Position numbers and translations under genes: made by a program. DNA of 64,000 nucleotides from an uncultured Bacilli bacterium (lineage in GTDB: Bacteria > Bacillota_I > Bacilli_A > RF39 > UBA660), in assembly GCA_934101115.1 (NCBI GenBank), contig CAKOPW010000003.1, positions 39,532 to 103,531 of the forward strand, written 5' to 3'. The notes under the pieces were generated by a model. It searched no databases. It saw only the letters and a program-made list of their open reading frames with translations, and had not been told where the DNA came from. How positions within the stretch are numbered: the first letter of the stretch is position 1; every line of letters begins with the position of its first letter. Positions 6,956-13,799 of the stretch are shown here, one piece after another.

Positions 6956-8950
6956 TTAAAGATTTTTATTTAGTAAACTTAACATTTCTGTCAAACCCTT
7001 TACATGAATATTAAAAATTGTTTTATCAGCTTTTGATAAATCCTCGATATGAAAGTATTCTTGATCTATACAACTGTTTACTTTTAACCATATCTCATTT
7101 GTTTTTTCTCTATTAATAGTTACTTGAACATAAGCAGTATCATTTTTTCTTAAAAACTCCACCTCATACGTAATGTCTTTAAAAACTTCATTTAACTTTT
7201 CTATAATCGTATTAAATATTTCTTTTTCGGATTCATTTGATTTTTTATAAAAATTTTGATTTCCTTTTGAATTTTCAAAAAAGTCTAGGTCGGTTTCATA
7301 ATCAAAGTTGATTTGCTCCACCGTAAAATATGTATTATCAAGCTGTTTCAATGGTTGAACTTTTCTATCAATTTCACCTTTTTCATAACAAGAAAATTTG
7401 TTATACATAACTGTATCTCTAAAAATTGGATAACCAACTATAGGAAAAATAATGGTCTTATAGTGAAGTTGTTTTACTTCATCTGCTGTAAGTAAATCCC
7501 TTGATATTAAAGAAGTAGATTTATTTCCGTTATAATTCATTAAACTCATTGATTGACTAATGGAATTACTTTCTATCGTTTTCTTACCTAATCTTTTTGA
7601 AATTGCTTCAGCTGTATCTTGTGTATTAGTTTTTAAGTAAACAAGCCCACAATTATCTAATATTATTTGTGCAACTTCTTTGCCATAAACATTGTCAAGC
7701 TGAGAAAAAGATTGAATAAAAAAATGAAACCTCATACCTCTACTCCTAGCCACTGAAACAATTGCTTCAATATCTGCTAGTGGTGGACAGTTAGCAAATT
7801 CATCTAATATCCAATCAATTTGAACTGGTATTTTTTTACTATCTTGCAAATTAGCAAGTTTTACCAATTCTTTATATAAAAGTCCTACTATAATCGTAAC
7901 TAAAGTAAAATAAACTTTATCTTCGTCTGGTACTATAATAAATAATGCTGTTGCTTCTCTACCTAATAAATCAAAGTCAAAGTCAGAGTCAGATGTTACA
8001 TTTGCTACATTGATGTCATCAAATAAAGCCATTTTCTCAGCAAATACTGCTGTTATCGACTTATAAGTATTTTCGGATGTACTTAATATCGAAGTTAAAG
8101 AATCTTTACTCTTATTTCCATATTCTTTCTTTTCAATGTATATTTTGAACTTATTAAAATTCTTTTCTTGCATTGAACTATTTTGAAACTTACGAATAGA
8201 AGTCATTGTAATTTGATTCCTTTTAATATTCCCATTCTTATACTCTTCCAAAAAAAATCCTATTAAGCCTTCTAATAAATTTCTTGCACTATTATTCCAA
8301 AATGGATCTTTTTGTTGGACCTTTTCTTGCATTATCATTGTAGCAAGTGAAGTTATTAATCTGTTAGTTTCAGCAAGTGAAGTCATTGCCAAATTATTAT
8401 ATTTAACTTTATCTTTTTTACTTATAATTGACTTTTTTTCATATTCAATATACATTTCATATTCCTTAATAATTGGTTCTAATATATTAAAATGATTAGA
8501 CTTCTCTGGATGTCTAAAATCAAGTGTTAATACATTATATCCATTGTCTTTAAACATTTTTGAAGTTGTATTAAAAATTTCACCTTTTGGATCAGTGATA
8601 AAAACACTCCTTTTATTCTTTGCAGTAGCAATAAATGAACACATTGGAATAACCGCAGTAACTGATTTACCACTACCAGTTGATCCTAGATAAGTGTAAT
8701 GTGGCGTTTCCCTATCAAACCAAACATATTTATAATTTTTACTAAACCATATTGGTACACCAGATTCTTTAATGTTACTAATTTTTTCTTTATCAAAGTT
8801 TTTCTTAATTTCCTTAGCACTTGAAAATCGTGCTGAACCGTATTCATTACTATTTTTTATTTTATGTTTTGATATTAATGGTTCAATATAAATAAAAACT
8901 ATCATTATTACTAAAGTTATGATTAAAATTAATATATATGTTGTTCTCAT
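6956..8950 (-). CDS. virD4: VirD4/TraG-type conjugative coupling ATPase (type IV coupling protein)
   Basis: One N-terminal membrane helix (residues 4-23) is followed by Walker A GSTGSGKS (89-96), ITDPKGE (Walker B-like), a second strand region and WILDEFANCPP with DEFAN at about 383-387, then ARSRGMRFHFFIQSFSQL. This is the T4CP signature. The protein links the relaxosome to the transfer channel and pumps DNA. At 664 aa it has family length. Its ATG follows TTGGAGGTAAA, which begins directly at the T-run of a terminator (8961-8983). No promoter fits between, so expression should depend on read-through. The gene precedes the integrase region in the ICE. Confidence 0.96.
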   Translation of the reverse strand: MRTTYILILIITLVIMIVFIYIEPLISKHKIKNSNEYGSARFSSAKEIKKNFDKEKISNIKESGVPIWFSKNYKYVWFDRETPHYTYLGSTGSGKSVTAVIPMCSFIATAKNKRSVFITDPKGEIFNTTSKMFKDNGYNVLTLDFRHPEKSNHFNILEPIIKEYEMYIEYEKKSIISKKDKVKYNNLAMTSLAETNRLITSLATMIMQEKVQQKDPFWNNSARNLLEGLIGFFLEEYKNGNIKRNQITMTSIRKFQNSSMQEKNFNKFKIYIEKKEYGNKSKDSLTSILSTSENTYKSITAVFAEKMALFDDINVANVTSDSDFDFDLLGREATALFIIVPDEDKVYFTLVTIIVGLLYKELVKLANLQDSKKIPVQIDWILDEFANCPPLADIEAIVSVARSRGMRFHFFIQSFSQLDNVYGKEVAQIILDNCGLVYLKTNTQDTAEAISKRLGKKTIESNSISQSMSLMNYNGNKSTSLISRDLLTADEVKQLHYKTIIFPIVGYPIFRDTVMYNKFSCYEKGEIDRKVQPLKQLDNTYFTVEQINFDYETDLDFFENSKGNQNFYKKSNESEKEIFNTIIEKLNEVFKDITYEVEFLRKNDTAYVQVTINREKTNEIWLKVNSCIDQEYFHIEDLSKADKTIFNIHVKGLTEMLSLLNKNL

Positions 8951-8960
8951 TTTACCTCCA

Positions 8961-8983
8961 AAAAAAAAGACTCATCGAGTCTT
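8961..8983 (-). terminator. Strong terminator abutting the virD4 ribosome binding site
   Basis: AAGACTCATCGAGTCTT (8967-8983) is a perfect 7-bp hairpin with a 3-nt loop, followed on the minus strand by 8-9 T. The identical 17-mer with its T-run occurs again at 24779-24795. Confidence 0.85.
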
Positions 8984-9137
8984 ATATCAAATTACTATAA
9001 ATCAGATTCATAACTTTTATTTTCGTTATTAGATAATTTCTTGATTTGTTTTTGCATTTGTATTTTTCTATTTAATTTTCGTTGATAAGTTTTTCGGAAG
9101 AATCTCTATAAGCCACTTTTAAAACATATTTAATATT
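8984..9137 (-). other. Possible gene remnant between nuclease gene and virD4
   Basis: The minus strand has short frames without a convincing start: VAYRDSSEKLINEN, and FRKTYQRKLNRKIQMQKQIK ending ..NENKSYESDL with its stop just before the terminator. The highly charged reading just upstream of a terminator looks like the 3' end of a gene whose 5' part is lost, perhaps replaced by the nuclease gene. Confidence 0.3.
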
Positions 9138-9626
9138 TTATTGGGCATTTATATCTTCTAAATACAATTCACCAGATTTATAATATATATATTTATACAA
9201 ACATATATCATAATTTATTTTATCAACAGCATATTTATCATAGTTATTATAATCTTGTGCAACTAAAATCATTTTAGGACTATCCCAGCTAATCTTTGTA
9301 TTTACTCCTAATTTTCTTTTAGCTGCAATTTCAAAGTCTGCTTTATGATTAACGAGCCAATTCATATAAAACGATATTTGGCTTATCATTACTTTGCTTT
9401 TATCATACTTATATTCGATAATAACTGGATTACCTTCAAAATCTAATGCAATGGTATCTAAACGACCATTATAATCATCAATCAATGGAAATTCAGTATC
9501 TACAAATTTAACCTGCAATAACTCTTCAAGATTGCTTTCAAATAAATGCTGTAATTCGCTTTCGTTATTAAATTGTTCAGTTTCTTCTCTAATAATCTTG
9601 TTATCCTTTATTTTAAATAATGACAT
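9138..9626 (-). CDS. PD-(D/E)XK nuclease-like protein (DUF5655/NucS-like N-domain)
   Basis: The 162-aa protein has the order LFESNLEELL, FPLIDDYNGRLDTIALD, VIIEYKYDKS and QISFYMNWL. The spaced Asp, E-x-K and following helix are the PD-(D/E)XK nuclease core as found in small predicted nucleases of the DUF91/DUF5655 type. Catalytic candidates are the Asp of GRLDT and the Glu and Lys of EYK. It lies between relaxase and virD4, a conserved transfer block, so it may be an inserted cargo gene serving defence or inter-element competition. Activity and substrate are unknown. The ATG at 9626 has an AGAGGTG-type site about 8 nt upstream. Confidence 0.75.
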   Translation of the reverse strand: MSLFKIKDNKIIREETEQFNNESELQHLFESNLEELLQVKFVDTEFPLIDDYNGRLDTIALDFEGNPVIIEYKYDKSKVMISQISFYMNWLVNHKADFEIAAKRKLGVNTKISWDSPKMILVAQDYNNYDKYAVDKINYDICLYKYIYYKSGELYLEDINAQ

Positions 9627-9715
9627 AGCTACACCTCTATTTCATTATATCAAAAAATAAATTTATTTTCAGTTTTCTTTTTTGACTGTTAGAGTATTAA
9701 AATAATAAATTTAAT

Positions 9716-11002
9716 CTATTTTTCGTATTCATCATTTTTAAACAATTTACTAAATTCTTCTGATGCTTCTTCCATCTCGTAATTAATATTTCTTATAGAT
9801 TTACAAATTTCTTGTTTATTTTGAAATTTGTTTGAACTTAGATAATTTCTGACAATATCTCTTTTTGTCATAGACTTATTTTTTTTATAATTAATTAAAA
9901 TTATCTCCTTCATTATATCTTCTTCAGTTCCTTTCAATTTTTTATATTTATAAATGTTATTAGAATAATTTACCAAATAGTTATAAATATAGTTATTTAA
10001 ATATTCTTGTTTATTTTTAATAATGGTATAATCAATTTCTTTATCTTTTATGTTATTAGATTTTCCAGTTTCATATAAATAATTTCTTAATTTATCTACA
10101 GATATGTCAAAACTCGCTTTTAAACTTTTAAATTCTGAATCGTTATTATACAAATACCTATATATACTTTTTGTGAGACTGCGTATTTTATTATCATCTA
10201 TAGAATTAAATTTAATTCGATTATTACTATTATTTTGTACATACAATAATTTTCCTAGTTGAAGAATATTTTCTTCTAAAATTAAATCTTCGTGTTTCTT
10301 TAATAGCATATTTTTATTGTCTCTGCTAAAATATTTTTTAAATTCTTCTATGTCAATATTGATATTTTTTAACATTGGACTAAAGTTTTTTTCTCTTTCT
10401 ATAGAAATTGCAATTAAATTTTTAAGATAATTATAATCACTTTTTTTTAATTTTCCTAATCTCCTGTATGCTAAAAAGCCATTTTTGTTTATTGTATTAG
10501 GCTCTTTTTCCATAAATGCAATATGGAAATGATAGTTATCAGTATTTGCATGAAGAGATATTTGATACATCATTTTATCTAAATCTTTAAATTCAAGTTT
10601 TTTTAAAAATCTAGGTATAACCTCTTTTATCATTTTTTGTTCTAAATCTTTTAATGATATATTTTTGTCGATATAGTCATTATCAAACGAAACAACTAAT
10701 TTCCATAGATTTGAATTATAGATTTGATTTCCAATAAATTCTTTTCTTTTCATTAATTCTTTATTTGTAGCATAAGATCCATTTTCAATTATTAAATTTA
10801 CTTTATTGTGCTTGTTTATTTTACCAGTAAAATAGTCAACCAAATTTATAGCAATCTTTTTTTCATTTGCAAAATACTCTAACATTTTTTTACTATACTT
10901 AACTTTACTTTCTTTAGATGATTCGTCATACCTACAATCTCTATTATTCAATGCTAATTGAAATCTACCTCTAACGAAAATATTATTTTTCTTATCAATC
11001 AT
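9716..11002 (-). CDS. MobP/MobL-like relaxase
   Basis: The signature SLHANTDNYHFHIAF (His about 151, Asp about 155, His about 158 and 160 from the chosen start) is the three-histidine metal site of HUH relaxases. An N-terminal region and a Lys/Asn-rich C-terminus complete about 428 aa. It should nick oriT and carry the strand to the recipient. The frame is open to 11032, but ATG at 11002 is preferred: it overlaps the upstream stop in the arrangement ATGATTGA with AAAGGA upstream, typical for coupling. The catalytic Tyr in the N-terminal part is not assigned. The fast-evolving sequence makes the exact MOB class uncertain. Confidence 0.85.
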   Translation of the reverse strand: MIDKKNNIFVRGRFQLALNNRDCRYDESSKESKVKYSKKMLEYFANEKKIAINLVDYFTGKINKHNKVNLIIENGSYATNKELMKRKEFIGNQIYNSNLWKLVVSFDNDYIDKNISLKDLEQKMIKEVIPRFLKKLEFKDLDKMMYQISLHANTDNYHFHIAFMEKEPNTINKNGFLAYRRLGKLKKSDYNYLKNLIAISIEREKNFSPMLKNINIDIEEFKKYFSRDNKNMLLKKHEDLILEENILQLGKLLYVQNNSNNRIKFNSIDDNKIRSLTKSIYRYLYNNDSEFKSLKASFDISVDKLRNYLYETGKSNNIKDKEIDYTIIKNKQEYLNNYIYNYLVNYSNNIYKYKKLKGTEEDIMKEIILINYKKNKSMTKRDIVRNYLSSNKFQNKQEICKSIRNINYEMEEASEEFSKLFKNDEYEK

Positions 11003-11309
11003 CCATTTTCCTTTCTTTATATAAACTTTCAAACTTTTTTAAATTTTTGGAATTTTTTATATCATTAAAAGGTAAATTTAGATCAGAATAAATTTGCTTA
11101 AGTAACGATTTTATATATAAGACATTCCACTTACAATCATTAACACTTTTACTAATTTCTTTAACGTAGTTGTCTTTTTCATTCAAACTTAATCCAATAT
11201 TGCATAACCTATCTACTGCTTTAGAAAATGTTAAGTGATTTATTTCCGCGTAGAGTAATATAGAATTTAATAATTCATATTCAAAATACACTTTTTTATC
11301 TTTTTTCAT
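10995..11309 (-). CDS. Probable relaxosome accessory protein (ribbon-helix-helix-like)
   Basis: The 104-aa protein begins KKVYFEYELLNSILLYAEIN and HLTFSKAVDRLCNIGLSL, a short strand followed by two helices as in MobC/RHH accessory proteins, and ends in a charged helix. It overlaps the relaxase start by 8 bp and the upstream gene by 14 bp, so all three are translationally coupled. By position and fold it should help the relaxase bind oriT. Similarity is weak and the assignment rests mostly on context. Confidence 0.6.
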   Translation of the reverse strand: MKKDKKVYFEYELLNSILLYAEINHLTFSKAVDRLCNIGLSLNEKDNYVKEISKSVNDCKWNVLYIKSLLKQIYSDLNLPFNDIKNSKNLKKFESLYKERKMDD

Positions 11310-11697
11310 TATCTAACATAGCCCTTACTTCAGAGTATATACGTGTTTTTAAGTCTTTTGTAGATTCACGATTTGTTTCTATATTTTTAACCGGTATTAT
11401 GTTTAACATTTCGTAATCTTTAGAATATAAAAAATACTCTTTTCCATACCGAAAAAAGATATTTCTCCAAGCTAGAATCCTTTTTTGAGGAAGATTTGGA
11501 TTCATTATTTGTAAAGGAAACCCTGCAATATAAAACAAGCTTCGAGCCGAAACTTCTGGATATAAATTTTTGGCTAAGACACACCATAGTTTAAAAATTG
11601 GATCGTATTCGATAAAACGATTATATTTTATATCTAAGACAAAAGGATTTTGTTTAAGTAAAATTATTTCTTGTTCAGTATAAATTTTAGATTTCAT
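11296..11697 (-). CDS. HTH-domain protein of the relaxosome operon
   Basis: The N-terminal part YTEQEIILLKQNPFVLDIKY, then FIEYDPIFKLWCVLAKNLYP followed by EVSARSLFYIAGFP, resembles the helix-turn-helix proteins of Firmicutes mobile elements in which a YTxxEIxxLxxNPxV segment precedes a FKxxF..L..G.S.R.IF..AGF motif. It is probably a DNA-binding accessory or regulatory protein. It starts the coupled trio with the RHH-like protein and relaxase. The ATG at 11697 has AAAGGAAATTTTTATT upstream. Its target is not known; the inverted repeats at 11976-12050 are candidates. Confidence 0.6.
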   Translation of the reverse strand: MKSKIYTEQEIILLKQNPFVLDIKYNRFIEYDPIFKLWCVLAKNLYPEVSARSLFYIAGFPLQIMNPNLPQKRILAWRNIFFRYGKEYFLYSKDYEMLNIIPVKNIETNRESTKDLKTRIYSEVRAMLDNEKR

Positions 11698-11756
11698 AAT
11701 AAAAATTTCCTTTCATAATTTTATCTCTATTTAAGTTTTGTAAACATTTATTAAAT

Positions 11757-11918
11757 TCAAATTTTTTCAATATTGAGATTCTCCATTCTACAATAGCCAA
11801 TTTGTAAAAGTTCAATCATTAAGTCATTTAGTGACCTATATCCTAATTCTTGTTTCATCAATATCAATTTAGAGTGCATATAGTCACTCATTCTAATAGT
11901 TGTTCTTATTTTAATCAC
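11757..11918 (-). CDS. Small ribbon-helix-helix protein with a probable non-ATG start
   Basis: The minus strand reads IKIRTTIRMSDYMHSKLILM, then KQELGYRSLNDLMIELLQIG, a clear RHH pattern: basic strand, helix, turn, helix. The strand lies before the first ATG, so the ATG at MSDY would remove the DNA-contacting part. GGAG is at 11918-11921. The in-frame GTG overlaps it, while ATT at 11915 and especially ATA at 11909 (8 nt away) are better spaced. I give the outer limit 11918. About 50 aa. Located between the oriT candidate and the relaxosome genes, it probably regulates them or binds oriT. Confidence 0.6.
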   Translation of the reverse strand: MIKIRTTIRMSDYMHSKLILMKQELGYRSLNDLMIELLQIGYCRMENLNIEKI

Positions 11919-11975
11919 TCCTTTTATTTTATTTTTTTATTAAATCGTCGATTTAATTCTAACAGGATAAGATAA

Positions 11976-12050
11976 TGACACCATAATAGCCTACAAACCC
12001 TTTCTTTGTAATACTTTTTATGGTGTCAAACTTATTTTGCACTTGCAAAA
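11976..12050. other. oriT: Candidate oriT: two inverted repeats upstream of the relaxosome operon
   Basis: TGACACCATAA (11976-11986) and TTATGGTGTCA (12018-12028) are perfect 11-bp inverted arms 31 nt apart. Just beyond, TTTTGCA CT TGCAAAA (12035-12050) is a second perfect dyad. The stretch is intergenic, lies directly upstream of RHH, HTH, accessory and relaxase genes, and lacks a T-run, so it is not a terminator. This is the expected place and form of an origin of transfer. The nick site cannot be read from sequence alone. The rest of 11940-12170 holds no gene I can support. Confidence 0.65.
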
Positions 12051-12170
12051 TGGGTACTTTTTTGTTTTTATTAGAACCATGAAAGCACAAACACGCATTA
12101 ATTGCCGTACTTAGATAGTTCCCAAAAATATCCCCAACTAGTTATTTTTTCTTAAGAATTATAAAATACT

Positions 12171-13019
12171 CTAATTATTAAAATCTATTAAGCTCATTCC
12201 ATCTACTAATAAACCATCATTATTTTGAACTTGAAAATGTAAATGCGGACCTGTAGAATAACCTGTAGTACCGACCTCAGCTAATTGTTTTCCTTGTTGA
12301 ATTATATCTCCTACTTTTATTTTTGCACTGCTAGGATACAAATGCGCATACGTAACATAGTATTTTACTTCATCTAAAGAATCACATTCAATCCTGATAA
12401 AGTTACCTAATCCTCCCGATTTATCAATTTTATTTTCTAAGTAATTAAATGACACTTGATTTACTTTACCATCACAAACAGATAAAACTGGTGTTTTATT
12501 TTGTGCAGCAAAATCCCAAGCATTATGAATATCATTTTTAGAATAAATAATTCGTTCTTGTTTAAAATAACTTGTTATGCTTGATTTAGAAAAATCGAGC
12601 GGCATCGAAAACGGTTTGTTTTGTATTTCATTAACTTGAGTTGAATCCTTAATTGAATCTGCAGAGCATACTTCCATATATTTATATTTATTTTTTATGC
12701 AAACATCACTTATTGGAAGAACCTGTTTACTTTCTAAATTCAAATTATCAGAATAAATTTCATCAAAAGTTAAAGAATCATCTTCTAAATAGAAATATAA
12801 AATCCGTGATAATGATACATATCCACTTTTTTCTCTTATATTTTTATTAACAACAGAAAGATATTTAGCAGAATAGTCAGCATTGTTTTCAACATAATTG
12901 TCTGTAATATTAGCTCCAAAAAAATCTAATAGCATTAAACAAGAAACTAATATACTAACAAACAAAGCAGTTGAAATTATGGAAGAACCCAATATTATTT
13001 TTTTTATTTTATTTCTCAT
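12171..13019 (-). CDS. Membrane-anchored M23 peptidoglycan endopeptidase of the transfer system
   Basis: An N-terminal membrane anchor (about 12-34) precedes an extracellular stem and a C-terminal LytM/M23 domain. The zinc and catalytic residues are intact: HNAWD (His 165, Asp 169), TYAHL (His 226) and GPHLHF (His 259, His 261). M23 enzymes cut peptidoglycan cross-bridges, and conjugative systems of Gram-positives use them to let the channel through the wall. Its start overlaps the upstream gene by 11 bp. The separate VirB1/NlpC-type hydrolase seen in some ICEs is missing here, so this is probably the only wall hydrolase of the element. Confidence 0.9.
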   Translation of the reverse strand: MRNKIKKIILGSSIISTALFVSILVSCLMLLDFFGANITDNYVENNADYSAKYLSVVNKNIREKSGYVSLSRILYFYLEDDSLTFDEIYSDNLNLESKQVLPISDVCIKNKYKYMEVCSADSIKDSTQVNEIQNKPFSMPLDFSKSSITSYFKQERIIYSKNDIHNAWDFAAQNKTPVLSVCDGKVNQVSFNYLENKIDKSGGLGNFIRIECDSLDEVKYYVTYAHLYPSSAKIKVGDIIQQGKQLAEVGTTGYSTGPHLHFQVQNNDGLLVDGMSLIDFNN

Positions 13020-13791
13020 TATCTAATTTTAAATCCTGAAATTTATTTTTTGCAAATTTATTTAAAGATTCAATTAGTCTTATTCCATTTTGATAATTTC
13101 TTTTTGTAATGGGCTCGCTTAGATCTCCGTGTCTAGCGATTTCACCTAGATTGACACTAATTATATCTACTAAATTTGTTATCCCTTTTTTTGATGATAA
13201 TAATTTGTCAAAATTGAAATATGCATCTTCTTTTGATTCATATGAATTATAAAACTTATCATAATCTTCTTCCAATTCACACTTTATTATTTCTTTTATT
13301 AAACTATCCTTTTTCTTATCAATTGGATAGATCTTTCCCATCACTAACAATTTATCAAATAATGATTCAAATTTAATGTCCGATGAGTTATTTAGTAATT
13401 CAGAATAAAACCATCGTTGACTATTTTCATCATATAAATATGCAATTTCTTCACAAGACTTTAAAAAGTACTTTTTGTATTCATTAATATTTTTAAACGT
13501 CTTCTTACTACATATCTTTTCATCTTCATTTCTATCCCTATGATAAGCAACAGTAATTTCTTGTTGTCTATTTTCATAATCAAAATTATGTGTAAAATCT
13601 GGCTCAGGATTTACTCTTCTACCCAAAAATGAAATATCTCCCAGATTAATTAAATTATTTATTTTTCTAATATCTCTGTAAAAATAATTTAATAGTACTC
13701 CATTTTGATATAAATATCCGTTAGAATAACAATATATAGAATCAATTGTTCCGTTTTTTCTTAGTACTGCAATATTGCTTTTTTTACTCAT
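13009..13791 (-). CDS. Conserved mobile-element protein with SNIAV..YCYSNGYL N-domain
   Basis: The N-terminal 140 residues (NIAVLRKNGTIDSIYCYSNG, YLYQNGVLL, then LINLGDISFLG, TVAYHRDRNEDEKI and QRWFYSEL) follow the pattern of a small family common on plasmids, phages and ICEs, recognised by Y-C-Y/H-x-x-G-Y-L, LGDIS-LG and YHRDRGE. I know no function for it. The C-terminal 110 residues are helical and family-specific. It lies between VirB4 and the M23 hydrolase and overlaps the latter by 11 bp, so it is translated with the transfer genes. Confidence 0.65.
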   Translation of the reverse strand: MSKKSNIAVLRKNGTIDSIYCYSNGYLYQNGVLLNYFYRDIRKINNLINLGDISFLGRRVNPEPDFTHNFDYENRQQEITVAYHRDRNEDEKICSKKTFKNINEYKKYFLKSCEEIAYLYDENSQRWFYSELLNNSSDIKFESLFDKLLVMGKIYPIDKKKDSLIKEIIKCELEEDYDKFYNSYESKEDAYFNFDKLLSSKKGITNLVDIISVNLGEIARHGDLSEPITKRNYQNGIRLIESLNKFAKNKFQDLKLDNEK

Positions 13792-13799
13792 GATACCTC

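Noticed and set aside
6956..8950. The integrase and virD4 region as a separate small transposon
   Set aside because: The recombinase ends 15 bp from the attachment arm shared with the right end at 31 kb, so it belongs to the whole ICE.
11976..12028. Inverted repeat read as a terminator of the M23 gene
   Set aside because: The loop is 31 nt and no T-run follows on the minus strand, so oriT or a protein site is more likely.
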